This document shows positions 30,838 through 38,622 of a stretch of 64,000 bases of DNA, one piece after another. A program made the translations under genes and the position numbers. This DNA comes from a virus. Under the pieces are notes generated by a model, which was given only the letters and a program-made list of their open reading frames with translations, did not search any database and was not told the DNA's origin. The stretch covers positions 43,555 to 107,554 of IMG/VR virus record IMGVR_UViG_3300028909_000018; one strand, 5' to 3'. Position 1 is the first letter of the stretch, and each line of letters opens with the position of its first letter.

Positions 30838-32397
30838 TTAGAATTGGTGTGTCCAAGTGTCGGAAGGCCCCTCTGCCTTTAGTAGCTTCGCGGCATGAAG
30901 TTTCCACTTTGTATTATGATGATATGGTTGTGGTTCCTCACCGGCAAACTCAGATTCGGGCTTCTGTTCCTTAAATCCATGACCGGGAACCTTGGGCAAC
31001 TTCTGGCCAGCAAAACGAGTCTTGGCAAACTCATTCCAGCTTTTTTCTTGATGTATAGATTTCTTGGCTGCACCACCGCCGCGCTTCTTCTTTTCACCGG
31101 GAATAGGACCAGCCTGCTCGGCTTCCTGATTCTTACGCTGACGCCATGCCCATGTCGTCGCCTGAAGCTGTTCTGGCTCTATATTGACGCCATGCTTGAC
31201 ACGAAGATGTTCAGCCGCCTTCAGATAATGATGTTCAATATTTTCATAGACACCCTTGTTCTTCAAGCCTGCCATACCGAAAGCATTGTCAGTAATACGG
31301 GCTCCTGATGCGACAGAGTGAGCGTGACGATCAATAACAACTCTTGGGCGTGAAGGATCGGTCTGACGACCATGTTCTAAGAGATGAGCGAAGGATTTGA
31401 CTTTCTTACCTTTCAGCGCGGTATCATAATGTTCACCAGCAAACATCTTATCATCGACGGCCTTCTGCTTTTCAGATGCCATCATGCCCTGACCCTTACC
31501 ACCGATCCCCTGACCCTTATCAAGAACTTGCACGGCGTCATGATAGTTTTGATAAATTCCGTTCTGTGGGGAATGGTTGGCGATAACACCGGCCACGGTG
31601 CTCATGGAATGGCCCGATCCCTTTGAAAGGAACTTGGTTAGTTTATGTGCGTCGGAATACCAGTTCTTACCGAAAGCCTTCTCTTCAGGATTTGAATCAT
31701 TATAGGCGTTGACAATATTCATATGATCGACAGGATGATTCTTATGCCAGTCCCTACCTTCCTGCATTTTAGCAGCCGTATTGGGCTTCTTCTTCTTCTT
31801 GGCTACGGAATCAGCCGCCTTTACACCAAGAGTTACCTTTGGCTTCTTTCCAGCAGCAACCTTCTTGACCTCATTAATCTCTTCAATCTCTTCCATGATT
31901 TCGTCATATTCTTCTTTATATTCCAGAAGATGATCGTAGTTTTCCTCAATCTGCTCGACCGATTCGGTTCTCTTGTTAATGACCTGAAAGGCGAGGTTCT
32001 TTAAAAAGAATCCCATCTTGGGGTTAGCCAAGGCTCCATAAGGGTCATTGACGGCAGACGATGTATCCGCCACCAATCCCTCGGAAATCTTATTGACGGC
32101 CTTGTTGACCTGTTTAGAACGATCCTGCGCCTTGTTAATGAGGGCTACCGTCAGCGCCTTCGCCTCGTTGCCCTTCTTGGTGGAGTTGACACCGGCCACG
32201 AATGATTTGTTACCGATATCATTCTTCGCCTTCTTAATGTACTTGGAAAGAATGGTCTTTGAAAGTTCGTTCAGCGGAGGATTGATTAAAATCTTGGTGC
32301 GGCGCTTCGGCATCTTTTTCTGTTGAGGATTCGGCGCTGACGCGGCGTCTTCCTCCTTCAGACCGAGAACCTTTTTATAGACAGCATTTAAATCCAA
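30838..32397 (-). CDS. large late protein with DUF7178-like domain
   Basis: Residues about 215-400 follow a pattern I know from actinophage DUF7178 proteins: WYSDAHKLTKFLSKG, STVAGVIANHSPQNG, KVKSFAHLLE, VVIDRHAHSVASGAR and QLQATTWAWRQR. The function of that domain is unknown. The N-terminal 200 residues are helical and charged. The C-terminal part is Lys/Gly/Gln-rich. A late-type box lies 23 bases upstream, so it is probably a virion or ejected protein. Confidence 0.6.
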   Translation of the reverse strand: MDLNAVYKKVLGLKEEDAASAPNPQQKKMPKRRTKILINPPLNELSKTILSKYIKKAKNDIGNKSFVAGVNSTKKGNEAKALTVALINKAQDRSKQVNKAVNKISEGLVADTSSAVNDPYGALANPKMGFFLKNLAFQVINKRTESVEQIEENYDHLLEYKEEYDEIMEEIEEINEVKKVAAGKKPKVTLGVKAADSVAKKKKKPNTAAKMQEGRDWHKNHPVDHMNIVNAYNDSNPEEKAFGKNWYSDAHKLTKFLSKGSGHSMSTVAGVIANHSPQNGIYQNYHDAVQVLDKGQGIGGKGQGMMASEKQKAVDDKMFAGEHYDTALKGKKVKSFAHLLEHGRQTDPSRPRVVIDRHAHSVASGARITDNAFGMAGLKNKGVYENIEHHYLKAAEHLRVKHGVNIEPEQLQATTWAWRQRKNQEAEQAGPIPGEKKKRGGGAAKKSIHQEKSWNEFAKTRFAGQKLPKVPGHGFKEQKPESEFAGEEPQPYHHNTKWKLHAAKLLKAEGPSDTWTHQF

Positions 32398-32419
32398 AGT
32401 ACAATCTCCTAATTTTAAT

Positions 32420-32427
32420 TATTTATT
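32420..32427 (-). promoter_or_regulatory. late-type promoter box
   Basis: AATAAATA on the minus strand, 23 bases before the ATG at 32397. Confidence 0.55.
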
Positions 32428-32440
32428 ATAAGGAGATGTC

Positions 32441-32472
32441 AAAAAAAAATGGCCCGAGTTTCCTCGGGCCAT
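32441..32472 (-). terminator. rho-independent terminator after glutaredoxin
   Basis: A perfect 10-bp stem (ATGGCCCGAG/CTCGGGCCAT) with a four-base loop is followed on the minus strand by a run of about nine T. It ends the unit that contains the RNA ligase and glutaredoxin genes. Confidence 0.85.
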
Positions 32473-32499
32473 TGTCTGAAATATTTAGGTAATAAAATA

Positions 32500-32754
32500 C
32501 TACTCTTGAAGCAGGGTCTTTCCAAAGCCTACATTCGTGATTTCATTCAGGAGTGAATCATACCCACCAATCAGACGATTCTCATCGACAATGATCGGAA
32601 CGGTATACATCGACGGAAATGCCTCATGTACCCATGAACGGCTAACATCCTTACCAATCACAAATTCTGTGAAGGGGATTTCATGGATGTTTAGAAGTTT
32701 CTTGGCCTTGTCACAAAATGGACAAGGTTCTATTCGTGTATAGACTTTGATCAT
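32500..32754 (-). CDS. grx: glutaredoxin
   Basis: The CPFC active site (about 11-14) follows VYTRIEP; YTVPIIV (the cis-Pro) and IGGYDSL complete the thioredoxin-like glutathione site. It could regenerate the reduced thiols of the class II RNR encoded at 22733. The 84-residue length is typical. Confidence 0.9.
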   Translation of the reverse strand: MIKVYTRIEPCPFCDKAKKLLNIHEIPFTEFVIGKDVSRSWVHEAFPSMYTVPIIVDENRLIGGYDSLLNEITNVGFGKTLLQE

Positions 32755-32756
32755 GT

Positions 32757-33869
32757 TCAGTCCTTTTCGTTGAGAAGATATCGGTCTGATATCATCTTGA
32801 AGCTAAACTCACCATCGTTTGACTTGAAGACAAGACCCTCGGCGGGATAAGACTTACCATCTTCATTCTGGAAGACGGATTTGTCGGCAAGTTCATGAAT
32901 AAAGTCAGCATTCAAAAGGTCGTTAAAGAAGATGCTAGCATAACAAATTGGAGCCAACGTTAATTCAACAGCATAACCTTTCAGCATTCCAATCAGGACG
33001 ATACGTTCAAACGGAGAAAGATATCGTTTCGTGTCAATGTCATAAATGTCGAACAGATAGAAATCATGCTCCTTGATACCGTATGGATTACCCTGAATTC
33101 CGGGACCAACCAGTTCACCCTGAAGCGCGACGTTCATATTAAGGGCAAGAAGCGCCTCCTTGAGACCCAGCTTACGAGTTACCTTCCAGAAGAGATTTTC
33201 TGATCCTCCTTCCTTATGAAAATTCTTTTCGGCGTCATCAGCCAAGTTCATGTTGCGGGAGCAAACCCCAAAGTCATCATCATTCTTATAGACCGTCATA
33301 GACGACCCATCCATCTTGATGGTGACTTCGAATGGCATTGTTTTGTATTTCTCCAACTCCCATTCACGAATGTTCTGATACCGTTCCTGATCCGTCTTCG
33401 GAATGAACGAGGGGAAGTTGCCCCGCGCGATGCCCTGAAGGCTGGTAGGAATGGGCTTCTCATACTTTTGAATATGGAGAAGTTCGGTCAGGTCTTCTCC
33501 CTCTTCAAGAAAATCGGTCAACAACTGACCATCCTCATTCGTGGCGTTGATGATTTCAGGGAATTCATCCAAAGGCAGGATGAGACCCTGTGAAATCTGA
33601 CCCCTCAACTTGATGCTGCGGAGACGGAAGCCATCACCCAAATTCTTGGTTGACTTGAAGCCGCTCTTTCGAAGAAATTCATAACGTTCCTCGACCGGGA
33701 GAAATGAATCAATTTCAAAATAACAAACCAATTCTCCGACAGAATAACCCTTCCGAGAGACAACCCACCACCCATCAATCCGATAGGCGACGATTCTATC
33801 GGCACCGGGAATATCTCTAATCTCGGCAATGCGACGAACTGTCGCCAACTTTCGTGTAATCTCAGTCAT
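32757..33869 (-). CDS. RNA ligase of the DRB0094 (Rnl5) type
   Basis: The nucleotidyltransferase motif I is FEVTIKMDGSSMTV (Lys at about 193), motif IIIa is VALQGELVGPGI and motif IV is AEGLVFKS, with a final KMISDRYL (motif V). An N-terminal OB-like domain (RIAEIRDIPGADRIVAYRID) places it in the DRB0094/Rnl5 group, not T4 Rnl1 or Rnl2. Such enzymes seal 3'-OH/5'-P nicks. A second ligase, RnlA, is at 51218. Confidence 0.82.
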   Translation of the reverse strand: MTEITRKLATVRRIAEIRDIPGADRIVAYRIDGWWVVSRKGYSVGELVCYFEIDSFLPVEERYEFLRKSGFKSTKNLGDGFRLRSIKLRGQISQGLILPLDEFPEIINATNEDGQLLTDFLEEGEDLTELLHIQKYEKPIPTSLQGIARGNFPSFIPKTDQERYQNIREWELEKYKTMPFEVTIKMDGSSMTVYKNDDDFGVCSRNMNLADDAEKNFHKEGGSENLFWKVTRKLGLKEALLALNMNVALQGELVGPGIQGNPYGIKEHDFYLFDIYDIDTKRYLSPFERIVLIGMLKGYAVELTLAPICYASIFFNDLLNADFIHELADKSVFQNEDGKSYPAEGLVFKSNDGEFSFKMISDRYLLNEKD

Positions 33870-34086
33870 TTTTAGTTTCCTCTACTTGTTCACGTAATTC
33901 TAATTCCTTCCTGATCCACTTCATGAGAACAATTCCCTTCTCATAGGAAAGAAGTGTTCCATTTCCAACTTCTTCAAGAGGAATACGAATCTTAAAAAAT
34001 GCCTCATTATCCGAGGCGTATGTAAATTCCCCATTTGAAAAACGAAGGAAATTGTAGTTCAATTTTACGAGTTGTGCAAGGGTCAT
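33862..34086 (-). CDS. hypothetical protein, 74 aa
   Basis: ATG at 34086 overlaps the preceding stop (ATGA). A beta-rich small protein; its end overlaps the RNA ligase start. Family unknown. Confidence 0.55.
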   Translation of the reverse strand: MTLAQLVKLNYNFLRFSNGEFTYASDNEAFFKIRIPLEEVGNGTLLSYEKGIVLMKWIRKELELREQVEETKND

Positions 34087-34331
34087 AGAATACTCACCAG
34101 CTTCCAAACACCAGTGGAATCATGTGTACCGATTCCCAATAGGAGATGTCCCTCACGGTCCTGATAGAAGCTGTCATACCACTGATTAAGCTTATGACGA
34201 GCCGTTGTCAACAGCCTATGAAGCTTCAAAGGCTCATAAGCCATGTTATCAGGATAGAAAGTATTCAGAAGGTTCACCGAGCCGTCGTCATACTTGACAA
34301 AAATAAAATATCCTTCACCAATTTTCAACAA
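34083..34331 (-). CDS. hypothetical protein, 82 aa, TTG start
   Basis: I start at TTG 34331 (LLKIGEGYFIFVKYDDGSVN) after AAGGAATAAAAAA. The longer frame to 34460 overlaps a better membrane gene in another register. Beta-rich N-terminal half and helical C-terminal half. Confidence 0.5.
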   Translation of the reverse strand: MLKIGEGYFIFVKYDDGSVNLLNTFYPDNMAYEPLKLHRLLTTARHKLNQWYDSFYQDREGHLLLGIGTHDSTGVWKLVSIL

Positions 34332-34335
34332 TTTT

Positions 34336-34500
34336 TTATTCCTTATCAAAAAACCAGAAAATCCCAAACGGTCCACAGGTGGCACCACAAAATATACCCA
34401 GCACAACCATAGTCCGATCATGAAGCATAGCTTTAGTAGAACTAAAGTAAAAGCTGGCAATACCGCTGGTTACCCAGAGAAATGCAAGAATCCAGAACAT
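34336..34500 (-). CDS. membrane protein, 54 aa
   Basis: MFWILAFLWVTSGIASFYFS and a second hydrophobic segment (VVLGIFCGATCGPFGIFWFF). GAGGTAATATA precedes the ATG. It is the last of four overlapping tiny hydrophobic genes. Confidence 0.6.
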   Translation of the reverse strand: MFWILAFLWVTSGIASFYFSSTKAMLHDRTMVVLGIFCGATCGPFGIFWFFDKE

Positions 34501-34504
34501 TATA

Positions 34505-34564
34505 TTACCTCATGGACAGTAGAAAAGAAAACAAAGCGAAACAAAAACAAAACCAGAATATCAT
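34505..34564 (-). CDS. 19-aa hydrophobic peptide
   Basis: MIFWFCFCFALFSFLLSMR is preceded by a strong AGGAG site seven bases before its ATG, which overlaps the stop of the previous micro-ORF (ATGA). Its own end supplies the ribosome site of the next gene. Such a peptide would insert in the membrane. Confidence 0.45.
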   Translation of the reverse strand: MIFWFCFCFALFSFLLSMR

Positions 34565-34611
34565 ATTACTCCTATGAGTAGTAAAACAACAATAATAATG
34601 ATAAATGTCAT
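34561..34611 (-). CDS. 16-aa hydrophobic peptide
   Basis: MTFIIIIVVLLLIGVI is entirely hydrophobic. GAGG lies five bases before the ATG, and TAATG links it to the previous gene. Real translation is suggested only by the ribosome site and the coupled junctions. Confidence 0.42.
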   Translation of the reverse strand: MTFIIIIVVLLLIGVI

Positions 34612-34721
34612 TAGAACCTCATAATCGAAGTGATATAAAAGCGTGTTCCTTGGAAGTATCCGAAGGTCATGGCGTTGAGAAATGCGTCGTAACGGCCTAC
34701 TAGATTATCATTCGTCATCAT
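34611..34721 (-). CDS. hypothetical protein, 36 aa
   Basis: MMTNDNLVGRYDAFLNAMTF onward; the start lies inside the end of the 145-residue protein gene. It ends at TAATG with the first hydrophobic micro-ORF. Function unknown. Confidence 0.4.
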   Translation of the reverse strand: MMTNDNLVGRYDAFLNAMTFGYFQGTRFYITSIMRF

Positions 34722-35145
34722 ACAAACTCCCCTCGTCTTCGTTAAAATAAATGTCATCTTCGTCATCACCCTGCGTATCTATAAAGATATCTCCAAAGTG
34801 GAGGAAGCCGTTGTTGTTGAAACATTCGAAGTTCCGATCAAACTCAATCATGGTATGACCAGAAGGAACGTCGGTACCTTCCCGAAAAGGAATTATGCCT
34901 ATCAAACCGGAGTCAACAGGATAGGAATTACCCATGTCGTCTTCAAATTTACCATCGCCATGGGTAGTATGAAAGACCACAACTATTGTATTAACATCCA
35001 GAAGAAATCCCATCCCCTCGTCGTCAACAAAATCATTTGATTCGATAAAGCGTAGCCAGTCGTCTTGATCCTTGTCTGAAAAGAAATATGCAGGGTCTCC
35101 TATAGTATATTTACCAGCAGGCAAATTATAAATCTGCAACGTCAT
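34708..35145 (-). CDS. conserved phage protein with PAGKYTIGDP motif, 145 aa
   Basis: LPAGKYTIGDPAYFF, a central HTTHGDGKFEDDMGNSYPVD and SGLIGIIPF define a small beta-rich family common in bacteria and phages, function unknown. The C-terminal tail is strongly acidic. AAAGGAG precedes the ATG. Confidence 0.65.
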   Translation of the reverse strand: MTLQIYNLPAGKYTIGDPAYFFSDKDQDDWLRFIESNDFVDDEGMGFLLDVNTIVVVFHTTHGDGKFEDDMGNSYPVDSGLIGIIPFREGTDVPSGHTMIEFDRNFECFNNNGFLHFGDIFIDTQGDDEDDIYFNEDEGSLYDDE

Positions 35146-35174
35146 AACTCCTTTGAGATGTAAGATGAAAAAAT

Positions 35175-35265
35175 TGGTCGGCCCTCTAGGTTACGCTCCT
35201 AGTCAAGAACACCCATCTGATGCTAAAGGGTTTATAAATCCCTCCCGCGTCTAACGCCAGAGCCG
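35175..35265 (-). tRNA. atypical tRNA with long variable arm (anticodon probably UAU)
   Basis: Acceptor CGGCTCT/AGGGCCG, discriminator A and encoded CCA are clear, as is a T stem CTAGG/CCTAG with an odd loop AGCGTAA. The anticodon arm AGGGA-TTTATAA-ACCCT gives UAU, but the closing A:A pair makes the register uncertain. A variable arm (CATC/GGTG) makes it class II. The D arm is reduced. C1:G72 is unusual. Amino acid not assigned. Confidence 0.6.
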
Positions 35266-35272
35266 GAACCTT

Positions 35273-35280
35273 TATTTATT
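35273..35280 (-). promoter_or_regulatory. late-type promoter box before tRNA
   Basis: AATAAATA on the minus strand, seven bases before the tRNA 5' end. Confidence 0.45.
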
Positions 35281-35620
35281 ATAGATTTTCTTCGATGTAA
35301 TCCGCAATCCTATTGAAAGACCAGTTATGAAGATCATTCGCCTTCATGAGATACTCCTGATCATCCCAATCTAGGCCGACCTTTTTAAGATGCTCATCAT
35401 CCAACTCGAAAGTATATCGATTTTTAGTTGGAATATAATGCGCCTCATCACGAGAATCACTGAAGAAATCCTTGTGAATACATTCACCCAAAACACCTAG
35501 GCAACAGTACCGTGGTCCTGCACCCTTATCCCTGCTTCTCTTCTTCAGGGCTTCACGCCCCTGCTTGTAATCACCGGAACGAAGAGCCTCCAACCACTTA
35601 GTCTTATATTCCTCAATCAT
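35279..35620 (-). CDS. conserved phage protein with CCLGVLG motif, 113 aa
   Basis: WLEALRSGDYKQGREAL, then RYCCLGVLGE and a C-terminal NDLHNWSFNRIADYIEENL: this layout is common in phage proteins of unknown function (W..ALRSG.Y.Q.....CCLG). The paired Cys may bind metal. A clear helix-rich end is present. Confidence 0.65.
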   Translation of the reverse strand: MIEEYKTKWLEALRSGDYKQGREALKKRSRDKGAGPRYCCLGVLGECIHKDFFSDSRDEAHYIPTKNRYTFELDDEHLKKVGLDWDDQEYLMKANDLHNWSFNRIADYIEENL

Positions 35621-35709
35621 TATGATCTTTATCCTTTGAATGAGAGACGATCCCCGTCTCCATGTCCCGGTTATAAGAGGTTAGAACTTCTAAGTCAATA
35701 GGAAAATTT

Positions 35710-36153
35710 CTATTTTTGAACTTTTTTTCGGGGCCGGTGAGCAGGAGAATATTTCTTGACCATCTTAGATTCGCAACGTTCGAACATCACTTGGCTTTTA
35801 CCGAATTTCATCCTCTTTTTTTCAACTTCGTATGCCACCAACTTTATTGTCGTCGTTTTCGCCAGCATTTTTCTAACAATTGGGTTGAAAAATTTATAAT
35901 ATTGTCGAAGAGACTCAAACCCACAATAGTCAATACCACCACGAAAATCTACTATTCCATCCTCTCGCGGCTCAGGCATACGATGAGGGTCTTTTGGATG
36001 AAAATTCCACGACCAGAAATTATATTTTCCTTCATTCTTATAAAAAAGAGGTTCGGTTATGTTTCTAAGTGGCCTTCCAAATTTATAGTTGTAGACGCCA
36101 CTTCTCGTGGCGTCATCTTCCAGCCGCCAAACGATGACTTTTTCATTTCCCAT
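35710..36153 (-). CDS. hypothetical protein, 147 aa
   Basis: Start MGNEKVIVWRLEDDATRSGV follows GGGG; a start five codons upstream (36168) is possible. Contains EPREDGIVDFRGGIDYCGFE and a basic C-terminus (SPAHRPRKK). Ends in TAG. Family unknown. Confidence 0.5.
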   Translation of the reverse strand: MGNEKVIVWRLEDDATRSGVYNYKFGRPLRNITEPLFYKNEGKYNFWSWNFHPKDPHRMPEPREDGIVDFRGGIDYCGFESLRQYYKFFNPIVRKMLAKTTTIKLVAYEVEKKRMKFGKSQVMFERCESKMVKKYSPAHRPRKKVQK

Positions 36154-36221
36154 GTTACACAACCCCATAATCAGTTTTAAACTTCTAACAGAATGTCCCT
36201 TAGAAGTCAATCCTAAAACGC

Positions 36222-36229
36222 AATAAATA
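36222..36229 (+). promoter_or_regulatory. late-type promoter box for baseplate genes
   Basis: AATAAATA on the plus strand, 22 bases before the ATG at 36252. It opens the plus-strand unit 36252-38371. Confidence 0.6.
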
Positions 36230-36251
36230 TGAAAAACAAGAGGATTCATGA

Positions 36252-36851
36252 ATGTATAAGTTTGAGCAACTTGCGAAAACGGCCAAGCTGAAAGGCTTCG
36301 ACCTGAAGAAGGATGCGGAGGAAGCGCGGGAGTGGTTCCGACAGAAGGCCTATGGCACGAAGTATGTCAATCCAAAAGACTTTCAAAAAAATGCCACCGC
36401 CTTCCAGAATATCGAACAAATCAGCCCAAATTCTATCGGGAAACTGTACTTCTTCGCCTATGATCCAAAGCATAAGCTGACGCTAGAATACTATGACGTA
36501 TTTCCACTTATCTTTCCAATTGAATTTTATAGTGATGGATTTCTCGGCATCAACCTCCATTACCTTCCTCCTTTCATGAGAGCGAAGTTGATGGATGCTC
36601 TTTATAAGACCATGAATAATGACAAGTATGATAAGACTTCCAAGCTGGTCATCACCTACCAGATTCTCAAGGCGGCGGGTCAGTTTAAATTATTCAAACC
36701 TTGTGTTCATCGATATCTCTTCGCCCACATCAGAAGTCCCTTCCAATATGTTCCACCCACGGCTTGGGACTACGCCATCCTGTTGCCATTAAATAGATTT
36801 AAAAAGAAGTCTGCCGAGTATGTGTGGGCTGCTAGTTTATTAAAAACTTAA
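36252..36851 (+). CDS. T4-superfamily baseplate-associated protein
   Basis: The core GKLYFFAYDPKHKLTLEYYD, then FPLIFPIEFYSDGFLGINLH and YLPPFMRAKLMDALY, is a motif set I know from structural proteins of T4-like cyanophages, encoded next to tail-tube and baseplate genes. A T4 counterpart number cannot be given with confidence. GAGG precedes the ATG. Confidence 0.65.
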   Translation: MYKFEQLAKTAKLKGFDLKKDAEEAREWFRQKAYGTKYVNPKDFQKNATAFQNIEQISPNSIGKLYFFAYDPKHKLTLEYYDVFPLIFPIEFYSDGFLGINLHYLPPFMRAKLMDALYKTMNNDKYDKTSKLVITYQILKAAGQFKLFKPCVHRYLFAHIRSPFQYVPPTAWDYAILLPLNRFKKKSAEYVWAASLLKT

Positions 36852-36860
36852 GGGAACGAT

Positions 36861-37481
36861 ATGGCATTTAATATCAACGATTTCATAACAAATATACAGC
36901 AGTACGGGGTATCCAGTAGCTCTAAATTTAATGTGAATATCACCCTACCAAACATATTCAGTAATGCCAAGAATGGTGTCATTCTACAGTCGGAGTTGCC
37001 CCAACTTCTGGCTTTCAGAGCCGAGAGTGTGAATCTCCCCGTCGCCGCGCTTCTTTCGAACGAAACGGCGCGTTATGGCCTTGGACCATCGGTGAAGACG
37101 CCATATAACGCCGTCTTTGGCGACATCAAGATAACCTTCATCGCGGATAAGAGTGGCACTATTTACACATTCTTTTATTCATGGATTAATTCGATTTATA
37201 ACTTTTCTGAGACCAGCACCACATCAGGAACCTCGACGGGCGGCAGCACCACCAGCATCACGCTTCCTAGATATACGACGATGTATGACGACGATATTGT
37301 CGCACCTAATATCAGTATAAATATATATGACAACCTCGGAAACATCATCCAGACGGTCTTCGTGACAAGAGCGAAGCCCATCATGTTCTCGGCGTCACCC
37401 CTAATATGGGAACAGACCAACAACTTATTTAAAATAACTGTAGGATTCACCTTCAAAGAGTGGTCTTTGGCGGTTTCATAA
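36861..37481 (+). CDS. tail-tube fold protein, gp54/gp48-like baseplate tube
   Basis: Features of the gp19/gp54 fold: SSSSKFNVNITLP, LAFRAESVNLP, RYGLGPSVKTPYN, FGDIKITFIADKSG and a late beta segment ending FKEWSLAVS. A second tube protein (59611) fits gp19, so this one is more likely the tube initiator (gp54) or gp48. The Ser/Thr/Gly stretch about 122-132 is a loop insertion. Confidence 0.7.
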   Translation: MAFNINDFITNIQQYGVSSSSKFNVNITLPNIFSNAKNGVILQSELPQLLAFRAESVNLPVAALLSNETARYGLGPSVKTPYNAVFGDIKITFIADKSGTIYTFFYSWINSIYNFSETSTTSGTSTGGSTTSITLPRYTTMYDDDIVAPNISINIYDNLGNIIQTVFVTRAKPIMFSASPLIWEQTNNLFKITVGFTFKEWSLAVS

Positions 37482-37490
37482 GGAAATGAA

Positions 37491-38195
37491 ATGATACCTA
37501 AAATTGTATATCCAATATTTTTTATTGACCAGCCTTCTACTAAAAAGAAACTAGCCTTCCGCCGATACCTCGTCAAGGAGGAAAAGATTCTCCTTCTCGC
37601 CAAGGAGAGTAAGGACATCAACGATATTCTCAGGGCTATCAAGGACGTGGTGAATGTATGCTGTCAGGAAGAAGACTTCAACGTCAACGAGATTCCACTC
37701 TTCGATCTGGAATTTATATTTCTAAGGCTTCGCGCCGCCTCGGTCAACAATATGGAAAATTTCGTAGTCAAAGATGTTGAAGATGGAAAGGAATATCCTC
37801 TTTCAATTAATTTTAATGATGTTGAGGTTCAATTCGATGAAAACGCCCCCGACAAGAATATCAAGGTGGACGATAAGACGGTTATGGTGATGCAATATCC
37901 GATGGCCTCGATCTACGACAACAAAGACTTCAAGGAACGTCTGGCAGCGGAAGGCCTGTTCGAATTAGTTGTAAATTGTGTTGATAAGGTGTTCAGTAAC
38001 GACGAATATATCGAGATGTCACACTTGGAACTGCGGGATTTTATTGACAGCCTCGACGTAAAGACCTTTCATAAAATTAAGGACTTCCTACTATCAACGC
38101 CATCAATTCGCCACTCTCTGAAATATATAAACAGTAATGGCAACGAAAAAATTCTGACCTTTAACTCACTTATGGATTTTTTTTTGTATCTCTAA
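37491..38195 (+). CDS. 26: baseplate hub subunit gp26-like
   Basis: RRYLVKEEKILLLAKES, FDLEFIFLRLRAASVNN and the final helical domain match the gp26 family of T4-like phages, which acts in hub assembly. The last codons run over nine T residues (38177-38185) and stop at 38193-38195. The -1 frame after the T run is open for 61 more codons. Confidence 0.78.
   Translation: MIPKIVYPIFFIDQPSTKKKLAFRRYLVKEEKILLLAKESKDINDILRAIKDVVNVCCQEEDFNVNEIPLFDLEFIFLRLRAASVNNMENFVVKDVEDGKEYPLSINFNDVEVQFDENAPDKNIKVDDKTVMVMQYPMASIYDNKDFKERLAAEGLFELVVNCVDKVFSNDEYIEMSHLELRDFIDSLDVKTFHKIKDFLLSTPSIRHSLKYINSNGNEKILTFNSLMDFFLYL
38177..38195 (+). other. candidate programmed -1 frameshift site
   Basis: A T9-G run carries the slippery heptamer T-TTT-TTG in the gp26 frame, three codons before its stop. 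A slip back by one base continues into an ORF that has no ATG, GTG or TTG for its first 42 codons. Confidence 0.6.
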
Positions 38196-38371
38196 TCCAT
38201 AATACTCTAAGCGCGTATTATTCGACAAACTTTGCCCTGCGGCACCATCACGGTTATTCTCTGGAAGAAATTGAAAATGAAATACCATTTGAAAGGACTT
38301 TAACCCTTCAAATGGTTTCCAAGACTATTCAACAGGCTGATGAAGCAAATAGACTCAATCAGTCTATGTAA
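38186..38371 (+). CDS. -1 frame extension of gp26, possible gp51 equivalent
   Basis: The frame reads VSLIHNTLSAYYSTNFALRH onward, with HHHGYSLEEIENEIPFERTL and a helical tail, and stops at 38371. In T4 gene 51, an assembly factor of the hub, follows gene 26. Tail assembly chaperones of many phages are made by just such frameshifts. No start codon of its own is visible, so it is probably made only as a fusion. Confidence 0.6.
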   Translation, partial: VSLIHNTLSAYYSTNFALRHHHGYSLEEIENEIPFERTLTLQMVSKTIQQADEANRLNQSM

Positions 38372-38566
38372 TCACTTCTTCTTGGTGAGAATCTTCTTGA
38401 TCCAAGAAGTCTTGTCTCCACCTTCACGCTCCTGACCCGTCTTGTCGTCTGGTCTTATCGAGGCATGAATTGCGTTTGACTTCTTTTCGGGCTTCTTGTC
38501 GTTGCCAATATCCTTATCTGATTCGTGGATACTGGCGTGGATACAATTTTTTGTATTGTCTGACAT
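38372..38566 (-). CDS. hypothetical protein with repeated IHASI, 64 aa
   Basis: The peptide IHASI(H/R) occurs twice (about 9-14 and 33-38), and the rest is Lys/Asp-rich with a basic end (KKILTKKK). AGGAGAATAAAA precedes the ATG. An early-type promoter lies just upstream. Confidence 0.5.
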   Translation of the reverse strand: MSDNTKNCIHASIHESDKDIGNDKKPEKKSNAIHASIRPDDKTGQEREGGDKTSWIKKILTKKK

Positions 38567-38593
38567 TTTTATTCTCCTTTTTTGTGAGTTCTT

Positions 38594-38622
38594 AATATAT
38601 CATTCATATGTCGGTAAGTCAA
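38594..38622 (-). promoter_or_regulatory. sigma70-like early promoter
   Basis: TTGACT, 17-base spacer, TATATT on the minus strand, about 28 bases before the ATG at 38566 and overlapping the end of the next gene. Confidence 0.6.
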
